Assembly (NCBI RefSeq): GCF_015097055.1
Contig: NZ_AP023366.1
Coordinates: 1,674,001-1,738,000 of the forward strand
Length of the DNA stretch: 64,000 bases
Direction of reading: 5' to 3'
From: Effusibacillus dendaii
Lineage (GTDB): Bacteria; Bacillota; Bacilli; Tumebacillales; Effusibacillaceae
The translations under genes and the position numbers were made by a program. The notes under the pieces were generated by a model, which was not told the origin of the DNA, did not search any database, and saw only the letters and a list, made by a program, of their open reading frames with translations. Below, in pieces: positions 17,297-27,085 of the stretch. How positions within the stretch are numbered: position 1 is the first letter of the stretch; each line of letters starts with the position of its first letter.

Positions 17297-18968
17297 CCAT
17301 TTTTACAAAAAGCACATCATCAGAAACATTCTCATTAATTCCAAGATCACTAGACAATGAACTTTCCGATCTAAGACCTAGCTGCTCCAACAGACATTCA
17401 GCAACGGCTTGTCCCAATAATGGAGGCACTGCATTGCCTACCTGCTGATACTGAGAGTTTTTTGATCCATGGAATACAAAACTGTTAGGAAAAGACTGCA
17501 ATCTGGCTGCTTCTCTTATACTTAACGCCCTGTCCAGCGTTGGATGAACCCACATTGATTTGCGCACATTCAATACAGTTCCAGACGGCTGATCATATCG
17601 CAAACGAAGATAAATCGTGTTTTGCGTCCTTTCAGGAAGTGAGTAAGAAGACTTCAATGAATTATCAAGTTTATGAAAATTGTCCCCTTGTCCCAAGGCC
17701 TTAAACCTTTTCAACGCTTCATCCCCAGTATTTGTAACTACATGATTAGCAATTGAGTCTCTGTTATAAAGCAGAGCCGCTAACCTGGACCCTCCTGGAA
17801 AGCAAGCGGATATTGGAGGAGCGCTTGTGTGAATTGATGTTTCCAGCTTTTCCAAATCTTCAATTGCATCTCTTACAGTGAAATAATCTTTTTTCTCAAT
17901 TATAGGAGATGGCAACTTGACTTCACTCTCTCCTATTCTCTCATCCTTGATGCCGATCATGATAAAACGTTCCCTCGTTTGAGGAACTCCAAAATCGGCA
18001 GCGTTCAATATTGCTTTTTTTGTTATATACCCCATCGTTTCAAATTTATAGTCCAGATAATCCTTAACGGTAAAAGTATCTACAGATGCAAATACACGGT
18101 TTCCATATAATAGAACCTCAAAATCAATGAGGTTTTCTTTCAATTCATGTATACGTTCAAGCGCTTGTTCAATTTCAACCAGTATTTTCATCCTATTAAA
18201 GTAATCTGAGAAATTCTGCTCTCCATTAGTGAATCTGTGGATTATTCCTTTAGTTTCTCTATAAAAAGTTTCCCATGTTTGATCCCAAAAATCATGATGG
18301 AAACTATCCCAATTCTCCAAGAGCATATGCAATTTTTCTTTCTGCTCTTCAGCATACTTTATTGCTCGTTTTTGGGTGCGAGAAAACCTTAGCAGGGTAC
18401 AGAGCAAAGCATATCCTTGCTTAGCCATTCGAAACCTATCTATTGGATCGTTATGTTCAATAACACCTGCAACCAGTGTCGACGCTTCATCACCTGAGCA
18501 TAAAGCTATTTTTTCTTTTTTAGTAGGTATCCCCAATGCTTTAACCTCTTCGGCATTTTCGCTGCCAACAAAGAAAAAGTGTTTGCTGGATTCCAAAGTT
18601 TTTACATTTTCAAGAACAAATGCGATTGGATCCAGTTCCTCGATAGCACGAACATATTGCTGAACCAATTGATTGTTGCCGCTGATCAAACTTGATTTCT
18701 GTCTATTTGCGTTTGAAAAGCCTTGACATGGCGGCCCACCAATCACTACGTCTATTTTTCCGTACTTATTTTCAATTTCTTGCTTAAAGGAAATTGTTGA
18801 GACGTCCTTTTGAAGCACTTCTACTCCTTCATGATTTTCAGCATATGTCTTTGCCGCGTGCTTGTCGTATTCTACTGCAACTTTAATATCAAACCGGCCT
18901 GTCCTCATAAATCCGAGACTCAGTCCGCCAGCACCAGCAAATAAATCAACCGTATTAAGCTTCGTCAT
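17277..18968 (-). CDS. DNA cytosine-5 methyltransferase
   Basis: A 563-residue cytosine-C5 methyltransferase using S-adenosylmethionine. Motif I is DLFAGAGGLSLGF (about 7-19), the catalytic Cys is in GGPPCQGFSNANR (about 77-89), motif VI is FVLENVKTL (about 118-126) and motif VIII is QTRERFIMIGI. The end carries REAARLQSFPNSFVF (IX) and QQVGNAVPPLLGQAVA (X). Between motifs VI and VIII lies a long, mostly helical insertion (about residues 130-320). ATG 18968 has AGGAGG 6 bases upstream; a longer frame to 18992 lacks such a site. It overlaps the AIPR gene upstream and vsr downstream. It probably protects self DNA from, or marks it for, the nuclease components of the operon. Target sequence unknown. 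Confidence 0.95.
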   Translation of the reverse strand: MTKLNTVDLFAGAGGLSLGFMRTGRFDIKVAVEYDKHAAKTYAENHEGVEVLQKDVSTISFKQEIENKYGKIDVVIGGPPCQGFSNANRQKSSLISGNNQLVQQYVRAIEELDPIAFVLENVKTLESSKHFFFVGSENAEEVKALGIPTKKEKIALCSGDEASTLVAGVIEHNDPIDRFRMAKQGYALLCTLLRFSRTQKRAIKYAEEQKEKLHMLLENWDSFHHDFWDQTWETFYRETKGIIHRFTNGEQNFSDYFNRMKILVEIEQALERIHELKENLIDFEVLLYGNRVFASVDTFTVKDYLDYKFETMGYITKKAILNAADFGVPQTRERFIMIGIKDERIGESEVKLPSPIIEKKDYFTVRDAIEDLEKLETSIHTSAPPISACFPGGSRLAALLYNRDSIANHVVTNTGDEALKRFKALGQGDNFHKLDNSLKSSYSLPERTQNTIYLRLRYDQPSGTVLNVRKSMWVHPTLDRALSIREAARLQSFPNSFVFHGSKNSQYQQVGNAVPPLLGQAVAECLLEQLGLRSESSLSSDLGINENVSDDVLFVKMGDTIAI

Positions 18969-20718
18969 CCTCGTCCTCCTCAATCGAAGCAACTATAATT
19001 CCTTGACGCTTGAGCAGGAGGTTCCAGCACTCTTCACGCTTGCACCATTGGGTAATATTAGTGCCTTCCACTATGGGATGCGTAATATGCTCCCATACTT
19101 TTCGAGCCAGATCTTGCAGCAACAACTCAAGTTTCTCATCAATATCTTGCTTCGCCCATATTTTGTCGAGATCAATCTCAGTTTCATTAAGACGATACGC
19201 TAAAGCAATTGTATAAGCTACTACGTTGGCTTTATAATCTCCCAACTGCAAGTTTTTTACGATCCTATCGCATTTATCAAAAAGAATAACATTTGCCACC
19301 ATATGCTTGTAATACTTCTCGTTAGGAAATGGGACTTTTCCAGCGTCAACCAACTCCATAAACTTTACAAAATTGGTTTCTGACCCTTTGCTGACCACAT
19401 GTGGCTTTTGCATCGTACACATCATGCATTTTGCCGCTAGTGTTTTAGTAATAACGTGACTCTTAGGATTCTCACTACGGAAAATCTTTTTTCGAGCCGT
19501 GGTGCTTTGTCTATTGAGTTCAACTAGATATTGACCGCGGGCGCGTTCATAGAACCAACGAACACGTTGCCGAGATGGAACCCATGTTCTTCGTGAAAGC
19601 TTTTCCATTTCAACCTGCCAAGGATTGTTTGCGCTGAAATCTGACATCGTGATCTTGTTCTGGCTATTTGCATATTTGGATATATACGCAATAATCCGAT
19701 CTTTGTTTTGATTGGATTTTAAAATTGTCAATTTTATAGGTACAAATACTTGACTTAAATCCAGATTATTCTTGTATGCATTGGCAAGAGATGCTGTGGT
19801 TTGCCCACCATTAACAATCTGCCAACCGTGCAAACTATGAACTGAAACAACACCATGATTCAATTCATCAGCTTCTATCCATGTAGCTACCGTTGAAATT
19901 CCATTGTTGTAAGCCATGAACATTTCAGGCTCATCCCGCACTGTATCTCGAATACCTTTATTGATTGCATTTTTTGCTTGAAGAAACGAGCGGACATTGC
20001 GCTCAATCAATTGTTGTCCGTATTCGTCATAAATTCTTGCCAATACGGCCCCAGGCATCATACCCACATAACAATCATATTTTTGATGCTCTGCCTGCAT
20101 TTTCATCATGCAAATGCTAGAATCATATTGATCCCGCAAATGAATGACAGTTTCCGCAGTACTGCCCGCTTGACCAACAAGCCTAAAGATTCTGTCTATG
20201 TCCCATACGTCATATGAAAATAAGGTGTCTTCCTCTTCCCCATCCGGCGGAGGTTCGATGTCAATAATAGCATTTGAGACAAGATAGATGCGGACCGTTG
20301 AAATAAAGGCCTGCCTTTCATATATCATTTGCGCTAAGGTATATGCAGTGTCGGTCTCCTCCATTTCTTTGTACATGCCTATTTTAGCATTTCTATAGAA
20401 ACGACGCACCATTTTAAACATGCGATTCGCATCATTCCTGCTCATCTTCACTAGCTTATTATTTCGTTCCCATTTTACTACAAGCAAACTAAGGGTTGCA
20501 TTTTTTTCATCAAATGCATGAGCGCTTACTTTCATTGCTTGTCGGCCAGAATTTGTTTTTTGGTAAGGACTCAGTTGGAGATCAGTTATGACCTGTTCCT
20601 CTTCCAAATATCCGCACAGTATGCCCTCTATAGCCTCTTCTCGAGTACGATAGCGGCCATTTTCATGTTCTTCTCTTGCATCTTCGGAAATCATCGCATG
20701 AAAATCATCCAGGATCAT
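18955..20718 (-). CDS. AIPR-family (abortive phage infection) protein
   Basis: A 587-residue protein of the AIPR family, recognised by FMAYNNGISTVATW (about 253-266) and the signature WQIVNGGQTTASLANAYKN (about 284-302), followed by VPIKLTIL and SKYANSQNKI. AIPR proteins are linked with phage resistance and restriction systems; a nuclease-like role is inferred for some, with no activity shown here. The start at ATG 20718 has AAAGGAGG 7 bases upstream and overlaps the stop of the preceding nuclease gene (ATGA). It overlaps the methyltransferase start, placing it firmly in the operon. Confidence 0.88.
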   Translation of the reverse strand: MILDDFHAMISEDAREEHENGRYRTREEAIEGILCGYLEEEQVITDLQLSPYQKTNSGRQAMKVSAHAFDEKNATLSLLVVKWERNNKLVKMSRNDANRMFKMVRRFYRNAKIGMYKEMEETDTAYTLAQMIYERQAFISTVRIYLVSNAIIDIEPPPDGEEEDTLFSYDVWDIDRIFRLVGQAGSTAETVIHLRDQYDSSICMMKMQAEHQKYDCYVGMMPGAVLARIYDEYGQQLIERNVRSFLQAKNAINKGIRDTVRDEPEMFMAYNNGISTVATWIEADELNHGVVSVHSLHGWQIVNGGQTTASLANAYKNNLDLSQVFVPIKLTILKSNQNKDRIIAYISKYANSQNKITMSDFSANNPWQVEMEKLSRRTWVPSRQRVRWFYERARGQYLVELNRQSTTARKKIFRSENPKSHVITKTLAAKCMMCTMQKPHVVSKGSETNFVKFMELVDAGKVPFPNEKYYKHMVANVILFDKCDRIVKNLQLGDYKANVVAYTIALAYRLNETEIDLDKIWAKQDIDEKLELLLQDLARKVWEHITHPIVEGTNITQWCKREECWNLLLKRQGIIVASIEEDEDDEA

Positions 20719-21758
20719 GCGATTTCCTCCTTTGCATGCAACTTTACTATCTGCCAAAATTGCTGCTCATCCATTTTAAATTTGGAACAAGCTTCAATAT
20801 CCAAAGAATAAGAAATATCGCCAAGACCACTTGGCAAGTTCTCACTCAAAATACGTGGAAATCCTTCCTTCACCTTAAAGAAAGCATATTCTTTAATAAT
20901 ATATCTTGTCGTATACCTTTCAATATACGGCTTTGCGAGCCCGCATCCGAACATTTTATCACGAAACAAACTGTATGCTGCTTCATCATGCTTCACATAC
21001 TTTTCGATTTCATTCACTGCATCTTCTAACGTTTCTCCAGATGAGTCATTTGGTTGAACTGCTACAAAACCGAGCACAAGAGTGCCTCCAGCAAGCCGCT
21101 CATTGAGCTGCACCTCATTGCTTATATAAACTTTATAGGGCCTTTTGGAAGCTGTGGTCTTTATTTCAATCCCCATATTATGCAGAGAAAAATCAAATAC
21201 ATTCTGATAGGTACCTTTCCAATAACCCATTGTTTGAATCCCAATATCATTTTCAAACATGCTGCGCATCATCCATAACTCTCCATACAAACCCATCTGT
21301 TCTTCCTGTGATAATCTAATGCTTCCACGAAGCGAAAAAAAACGACTCCAACGTTCCAATGCAGCCGAAAGTTCTTTGCGCAAATGAACTCTTTCAATAC
21401 CTTGAAGGCAAGTACACAAATCATCTGCAACAGCAAAGTACACTTCATCATCGCTATCCTGATTCTGTTCAATACGTACAAAGCTTCCTTCAATTCCCGA
21501 ATTGTCAAAACCTGAAAAATCAATTGAAACACCTTTCCAAGCTGGATATTTATTACCTTTTACCACATCTTCGGGATTGCATTGCAAATATAAAATATGT
21601 TTTCCATCTGATTTTCTTACGGCAAAGACAGCCATTATATCTCGGCTCAACCTCATTTGCCTGGATAGAAGAGGATCACTTCCAAACCATCTTTTTGAAA
21701 TAAGCTCTTGATCCAGTGCAGAAAAAATTTCATGAGCCGAAAAAGTATTTTTGCTCAC
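20715..21758 (-). CDS. PD-(D/E)XK nuclease-like protein (DUF4420 type)
   Basis: A 347-residue protein with a restriction-endonuclease fold. QEEQMGLYGELWMMRS (about 151-166) provides the helix with Glu, and VFDFSLHNMGIEIKTTASKR (about 189-208) provides the Asp and the E-x-K of the PD-(D/E)XK site. GTG 21758 overlaps the Z1 gene stop (GTGA). This family consistently travels with Z1 and AIPR genes in the MORC-ATPase restriction clusters I remember. It is the most likely DNA-cutting subunit. Codon use is AT-rich like the rest of this operon. Confidence 0.85.
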   Translation of the reverse strand: MSKNTFSAHEIFSALDQELISKRWFGSDPLLSRQMRLSRDIMAVFAVRKSDGKHILYLQCNPEDVVKGNKYPAWKGVSIDFSGFDNSGIEGSFVRIEQNQDSDDEVYFAVADDLCTCLQGIERVHLRKELSAALERWSRFFSLRGSIRLSQEEQMGLYGELWMMRSMFENDIGIQTMGYWKGTYQNVFDFSLHNMGIEIKTTASKRPYKVYISNEVQLNERLAGGTLVLGFVAVQPNDSSGETLEDAVNEIEKYVKHDEAAYSLFRDKMFGCGLAKPYIERYTTRYIIKEYAFFKVKEGFPRILSENLPSGLGDISYSLDIEACSKFKMDEQQFWQIVKLHAKEEIA

Positions 21759-24616
21759 TCCTGTTCATCCTCCTCTTCCAACATACGAAAGACATTATTA
21801 ACTTTATAGTTGACAGGAGTCGAATGACGGCTTGGTGGAAATACTAATCCTATGCCAATCGGAATAATGTCATCAGATAGATTCGCAAATGCACTGTTAT
21901 CGGAATTTTCGATGGGGTATATTAGCAGCAATCCTCGATGTGGTTGATCTTTTCTTAATTCATAACGGATATACGCAGCTGACTCCCAGTCAGATCCCGA
22001 ATCGTCGGTAATGACTTTAGAACGTTTTCCTTTTCCTTGAGTTGCCTGAGCTCTCAACTTAACGACCCTGTCCATTTGAGCATCATCAAAATCCAAGTAT
22101 TCATGGTCTTGTGAAAGCAATCGCCCAAAAGCCTTTGTTCCTCTATTTTCACCTTTGGCTCTCCTTACTCCTCTTTCTATCGAAAGACCTCCAACTTCAA
22201 ATCCCTTGCCTTGAAATTTATCATTTTCATCTGCATTAATCAGACAAATTGTCCACTCCGTTAATCCTCCATTGTTAATCTGTTCTTTTATATACTCCTT
22301 CAAACGAAAGCTATTTGCCCGCGGCGCATTGCGAGCGGTTTTATATTCAGATAAAAAATTGCAGACACTAAATCCATCAACTTTTTCCCAAAAGTAATGT
22401 TTGGGCATGCTTGCAGAATTGGCATATTTCCCTGGACGCTTCTTTCGGAGATAGTCTTTATCGGGCGCACCAAGCTGCCGGATGAAATGATCTACTGCAT
22501 TTTGGTTGTCTCTGAAGAAGTCTTCATTGTTATCAAACTTTGTAGTCTCGCTTACGCTGTTGCTGTAATCCTCCTGCCTATCATAAGCTGACTGCATTTT
22601 GTTGGCTGCTGCAATAAACAAGTCTGGATGGGTTCGCACTTTGAGTCCATATTCTTTTGGCAGAGCATTACGCTGGTCCATATTGAACAACTCGCCGCGC
22701 AATTCTTCTGTCGCAACTGCAATATGTCCAAACCATTCAGCCAAAGTCGGTGTGGTATATAGTCTGCATAAATCAAGATAACCAGGTCTATAGCCAAACC
22801 ATCTGCCCATTTGCATCAATGTGTCATAAAATGTAGAAGATCTGAGAAAATAACTAATTGACAACCCTTCCAAAGTCAGCCCCCGTGAAAGCTTATCTCC
22901 ACCCACAGCTATCACAATCCGTCCATCGGGGTAATCTTTATACTTCAACTCATCATCACTGACTCCATTGACTTCAAGTACTTCAAGCTTGGCCAAAACA
23001 TCCGAAATCCCACTCAAAATCACCGGCCATTCCGGCATATAGCAATCACCTGCCAAGTCGAAAAAACATTTGCGCAAATGGATCGATGTTTCAACAAAAT
23101 CATTTGCCCATAATGATTTTAACCTGGCTGCAAAAGAAGACGAATCTGCTGCATCTTCATATCTCAAACGATTTTGGATATCATGAATTTTTCTAACAAC
23201 AAGATCTTTAATCTCACGATGAATGTTTGTAAAACGCGCTGCATGAATCAGCATCGACATGTGCTCATTTTTCTGTTTTCGAGCCAAACGAATGGATGAC
23301 GAAATAAGAAAAGCGCCAATAGCATCTACCAATGTTTCAGGCAACCGCTCAGGAACATGACCATTTTTCGTTTTTGCTGGAACAAATAAAGGATCATACT
23401 GGACTTCTCTTATCAAGCACATAGTCTCACCATCACTACGATTGAGACCAAAGAACTCTGCAGGACCGATATAACTATCAGGTTTTGGAAGGCAAAGAAT
23501 AAAGTCTTTTGGAAAGAGCTCCTTTCCATACTGCTCTGTTCCAGCTTCGTCATGAATAAAAATATTGGCATAAGGGGTGGCTGTATACCCTACGTATGCT
23601 TTGTTGGAAAACAAGTTGTAAATTCTTCGGATCTCAGCGTTTACACGCGACGGCTCGTAATCAGGCAGGATATTGCCATTCGCGTCGCTGATCGATTTTG
23701 TGTTAACGGATGCTTGATCAGCCTCATCATCAATCATCAGCATCGAAATATTGGCAATTAATGCCCTTCCTTGCTTGAGCAGGTGATCTTTTGTTAGATT
23801 TCCTGTTCTAAGAAATTGGTATAAATTTTTTAAAATCGTTGCATTTTTCTTCACAATAAATACTGTTGGTCGACCACCCAATAATTGAATCTTTGTTGCT
23901 AGAGCCTTTCGAAAATCACCCTTATGACTTCTATCAGTATATCTATTTACCATAAACTCTTCAGAGAATGCCAGCTTTCCAACTCCCACTTGTTGCCTCA
24001 GATACCCATTCTTTATTGCCAATTCTATACTAGAATCCGTTCCAAAAACCTCTTCATCTAGACGCGCTTGCGTCTGCATTCTGAGACTTTCATGCATGCC
24101 GGCGAGCACAATAATAAGTTGAAAACCAGCGTCTAATGCCTTATTTATTAAACCGGTATAGTGAGCTGTTTTCCCTGACTGAACGTATCCTAGCACAAGG
24201 CCTCTGCGGTCATTTAGCAGGGAGTTTTGATTTGGATCATCAATTGCATCTAAAATCTTATCTGTAGTTTCATCTATGCTTTCAATAATCGCAGGACTCC
24301 AGTTCTTTTCGTTGGTTAAATACATTCTCCAACGATTCCAAAATCCCAATTTGTTTACACTCTTCTGTTCTGTCCACCATTTATGCTTTGCTTTTTGTTG
24401 TTCCTCCCCTTGAAGCATTAAATAGTCTGACACTTCCTGTGTTACCAGCAACCGAAGATGTTCCTTAAGCCACTCAGCATCAATATTTAAGCCACCCGGC
24501 AGACTATTTTTTACAAATTCAATAGTTTGAACGGCCGCCTCTTCAAATTCAATTTCTTTCTCTTTCAACGACCAGCAGTACTCGACTGCAATTCTAGCAA
24601 TTGCATCTCTCTCCAT
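21755..24616 (-). CDS. Z1-domain superfamily II helicase-like ATPase
   Basis: A 953-residue Z1 protein. Walker A is VLGYVQSGKTAHYTG (about 141-155), the DExx box is LMIDDEADQASVNT (about 296-309), motif III is YTATPYANIF (about 347-356), and motifs V-VI are GGDKLSRGLTLEGLS and LMQMGRWFGYRPGYLDLCRL (about 579-625). The C-terminal Z1 region follows. ATG 24616 has AAAGGAG 7 bases upstream and lies 12 bases after the GHKL gene stop. In MZA-like systems this is the translocase or helicase component. All ATPase motifs are intact. Confidence 0.92.
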   Translation of the reverse strand: MERDAIARIAVEYCWSLKEKEIEFEEAAVQTIEFVKNSLPGGLNIDAEWLKEHLRLLVTQEVSDYLMLQGEEQQKAKHKWWTEQKSVNKLGFWNRWRMYLTNEKNWSPAIIESIDETTDKILDAIDDPNQNSLLNDRRGLVLGYVQSGKTAHYTGLINKALDAGFQLIIVLAGMHESLRMQTQARLDEEVFGTDSSIELAIKNGYLRQQVGVGKLAFSEEFMVNRYTDRSHKGDFRKALATKIQLLGGRPTVFIVKKNATILKNLYQFLRTGNLTKDHLLKQGRALIANISMLMIDDEADQASVNTKSISDANGNILPDYEPSRVNAEIRRIYNLFSNKAYVGYTATPYANIFIHDEAGTEQYGKELFPKDFILCLPKPDSYIGPAEFFGLNRSDGETMCLIREVQYDPLFVPAKTKNGHVPERLPETLVDAIGAFLISSSIRLARKQKNEHMSMLIHAARFTNIHREIKDLVVRKIHDIQNRLRYEDAADSSSFAARLKSLWANDFVETSIHLRKCFFDLAGDCYMPEWPVILSGISDVLAKLEVLEVNGVSDDELKYKDYPDGRIVIAVGGDKLSRGLTLEGLSISYFLRSSTFYDTLMQMGRWFGYRPGYLDLCRLYTTPTLAEWFGHIAVATEELRGELFNMDQRNALPKEYGLKVRTHPDLFIAAANKMQSAYDRQEDYSNSVSETTKFDNNEDFFRDNQNAVDHFIRQLGAPDKDYLRKKRPGKYANSASMPKHYFWEKVDGFSVCNFLSEYKTARNAPRANSFRLKEYIKEQINNGGLTEWTICLINADENDKFQGKGFEVGGLSIERGVRRAKGENRGTKAFGRLLSQDHEYLDFDDAQMDRVVKLRAQATQGKGKRSKVITDDSGSDWESAAYIRYELRKDQPHRGLLLIYPIENSDNSAFANLSDDIIPIGIGLVFPPSRHSTPVNYKVNNVFRMLEEEDEQE

Positions 24617-24628
24617 AACTGACTCCTT

Positions 24629-26083
24629 TCAAAGCTTAAGTTTGCTTTTAATGACATCAGACATTCCTTCATATATGCTGATTTGCAGCACTTTGCTCAA
24701 TGCTTCCGATGAACTATATCCCACCTCTATCAAATCATAGCAGAACTTAACGGCACTATTTACCAGCTCCTCTGCATGATCTGACTCACTTGAAACAGGT
24801 CCCGTCAGTGATACATTCATGGGTGCAAATCCCTCAACCATCTTCATATAAGCACTTAGTTTCTTAGCAGAGCCATCGGACAACTCAGAGCACACCTCTT
24901 TTAGCAACGCATGATCGCGATTTAGTCTAAAAAACATTCTCCCCCGAATGATTGCTTGTTCCCATATTGCTTCATTGTCTTCATCTCTAGTCTTTTGATT
25001 GATGACCGCTCCTCTGAAATAATAAACCTTGCGGGAAGCCTCCTGGGCTATCCTAGCAATACGTCTTATATTTTCTCTTAGAATCGATGGTGGAGCCGCC
25101 GAGGATTTCTTTACATCAATTTTCCATTCAAAATCCATGTCCGCTGTTAAATCCAATTGAATTCTAGCAAGTTGGCTTGGTTCATTTTTTCGCAGCATTT
25201 TAAACCATGTGCCCGGAACAATCAAACGCTTGTTTCTGTATACATAGAACCCCTGCTGCTCCATCCATCCGTTGATGCCGCCAGCTTCGTCAAATTCCGA
25301 TATTGACATTTTCGAATGATGAGGCAAAATAAACGCATGAATGCGAATGTTTCTCCCATTGCATTCCACATACTCTTCTCTGAATTCCTGTGTTGCAAGC
25401 GATTGGCGCATAAATGGATCCCATGGCTCAACTCTTTTTCCATTAATAAAAATGCGTATTGCTTGTGCACCAGACAAGAATCTATGAAATACCATAGATA
25501 AATGCTTCTCCATCTCAGCAATTCTCTGCCAAAAACGTCCAATTGCTTGATCGCTGTAATTCTCCGTAATGAATCTATCTAATTTTTCCATTACAACAAT
25601 TGTGCCTTGATTATAATTGATTAATCGCTTCGAAGCATCCTGCCAAGCTAGCGTTGCACTGCCATCAAACAATTCCCACCGATTGGAATCCACAATATTG
25701 TCTATATCCCAAACCCTAACACTCATTGATTCTGTACCCGCAAGCTTGCTTCCAACAGTCAATCGCTTGCACAACGAGAAAGCTGCCGTTTTTAATCCCA
25801 TGCCAAAACGTCCCAAATCATCGTGGCCTCTTTGATCCATAGGATTTTTCGATCCAATTTTCATTGCCTGATGCAAATCTTCCTCATTCATTCCAAATCC
25901 ATTGTCACATATACTTATATAGGAAAAATCATTATTCCATTTGACGTCAATACATATTTCTGTCGCTTTGGCAGTAATGCTGTTATCGACAATGTCTGCA
26001 ATCGCCGTTTCTAGCGTATAACCTACCGATCTCAAAGACAGTATAAGTGAAGCTGCATCTGGAATTGCCAGCTTTGTTTTCAT
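24629..26083 (-). CDS. MORC/MutL-like GHKL ATPase
   Basis: First gene of the defence operon, 484 residues. The GHKL ATP-binding site is complete: IADIVDNSITAKA (N box, about 23-35), SICDNGFGMNEEDL (DxGxG, about 54-67) and GRFGMGLKTAAFSLCKRL (G2 box, about 86-103). The middle part contains PGTWFKMLRKNEPSQLARIQ (S5-like transducer region). Start ATG 26083 has AAAGGAG 7 bases upstream; the frame extends further 5' without a ribosome site. MORC-type ATPases load or clamp DNA with nucleotide-dependent dimerisation; here it likely couples recognition to the Z1 and nuclease subunits. Confidence 0.88.
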   Translation of the reverse strand: MKTKLAIPDAASLILSLRSVGYTLETAIADIVDNSITAKATEICIDVKWNNDFSYISICDNGFGMNEEDLHQAMKIGSKNPMDQRGHDDLGRFGMGLKTAAFSLCKRLTVGSKLAGTESMSVRVWDIDNIVDSNRWELFDGSATLAWQDASKRLINYNQGTIVVMEKLDRFITENYSDQAIGRFWQRIAEMEKHLSMVFHRFLSGAQAIRIFINGKRVEPWDPFMRQSLATQEFREEYVECNGRNIRIHAFILPHHSKMSISEFDEAGGINGWMEQQGFYVYRNKRLIVPGTWFKMLRKNEPSQLARIQLDLTADMDFEWKIDVKKSSAAPPSILRENIRRIARIAQEASRKVYYFRGAVINQKTRDEDNEAIWEQAIIRGRMFFRLNRDHALLKEVCSELSDGSAKKLSAYMKMVEGFAPMNVSLTGPVSSESDHAEELVNSAVKFCYDLIEVGYSSSEALSKVLQISIYEGMSDVIKSKLKL

Positions 26084-26447
26084 TGCTTCTCCTTTCACAA
26101 ACTTATGTCGCACATATTTCATATTGGTTAAAACAATATTCGACGCATGGGACTTTTTTCCCTTCCAAATATACACTTTCACCCAAAGGCATTTAAAAAC
26201 CGCCAACATGCAACATCATTTTGCTAGTCGGACGACAATTTGCTACAGTGAACGAACTTATATTCATACCCTTCCGAATCAAGATGAAAATAAAATCAGG
26301 TTTTCCGAAAAATTCGATTCCAATTCCATAATTTTCTTTTTTTCAAAAGAAAAAGGAACAGACTGTTAAAAACAGTTGCTTCCATGAATTGGAATTCATT
26401 TTACAATAACAAATAACCCCAGGTTAACTGGAGTGGGATTATAGCTA
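26084..26447. other. AT-rich leader of the defence operon
   Basis: About 360 bases between the GHKL ATPase start and the tRNA gene, rich in A/T with A-runs. It must contain the operon promoter on the minus strand, but I find no pair of hexamers with good spacing. No coding region is visible. Confidence 0.4.
26413..26443 (-). terminator. Possible terminator downstream of tRNA-Leu
   Basis: On the minus strand AATCCCA pairs with TGGGGTT (one wobble) across a 13-base loop, followed by ATTTGTTATTG. Weak U-tract. Confidence 0.4.
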
Positions 26448-26534
26448 TGGTGCGGTCGAGAGGACTCGAACCTCCACGTCATTGCTGACACAGGAACCTG
26501 AACCGTGCGCGTCTGCCAATTCCGCCACAACCGC
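26448..26534 (-). tRNA. tRNA-Leu (CAG)
   Basis: An 87-base tRNA with encoded CCA. The acceptor stem GCGGTTG pairs with CGACCGC (one G-T wobble). D-arm TGGCGGAATTGGCAGACGC, anticodon loop TTCAGGT (CAG), a long variable arm (GTCA-GCAA-TGAC) and T-arm GGAGGTTCGAGTCCTC are all class II leucine features. The anticodon stem CACGG/TCCTG has a C-C mismatch at the third pair plus a wobble, which is unusual and may mark a degenerate or acquired copy. Confidence 0.85.
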
Positions 26535-27085
26535 ATGGTAAATATTCACTTGACTGCTTGTTTTTGTCGAGGTAATCTCGACACGAGCCGCGCTAAACAT
26601 TTCCGCGCTAAACAGTGACAAAAGCGCGGTAATGAAAGTTGGCTCGAAAAATCCGTGTTAAGTGCGGTTTTCTCAAGATTAGTGCGGTGGAGCCTTCTCA
26701 AGAAGCCTTATGTGGTGCGGCTTCTCGGGCGATCGGCGCGTGAAATTCGAGGCTCGCTAAAACCTGAATTTTGTGAGGTGCAGATCAACACTAAACCACT
26801 AAAAAATGTATCAGCCCAACAAAAGACCGGTTTCGTTTTCATACTTGGTCGGGATGATTAGAGGCTGAATTCCGTAATATATTTTCTCTATAAGTTCGTC
26901 TCTTTGCTAATTTTAAGTTCCTCTTCATACTTTCGAGTTTTATTAAACAATCTTCTTCCGTCCGCTTATCCAGCATATTTTTGTTTCTACAATCATTTGT
27001 TTGAAAAAAACGGCCCGAGGTTTCCCAAAGCGGAATTAAATTGATCTTCGCTCTCAATTCAAGCTTTTTCATTTTGTTTAGAGTA
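26535..27085. other. Spacer with short degenerate repeats, no gene seen
   Basis: CCGCGCTAAACA occurs twice near 26588-26613, the second copy followed by its inverted partner AGCGCGGT. Near 26660-26730 a TGCGG...TTCTCAAGA pattern occurs twice. A minus-strand frame at 26839-27138 lacks a ribosome site and recognisable features. The rest shows nothing I can name. Confidence 0.4.

Noticed and set aside
26448-26534. tRNA as attachment site of the defence island
   Set aside because: I looked for a repeat of the tRNA 3' end near 15.7-16.1 kb and saw none, and the recombinase remnant is of the serine type, which rarely uses tRNA genes.
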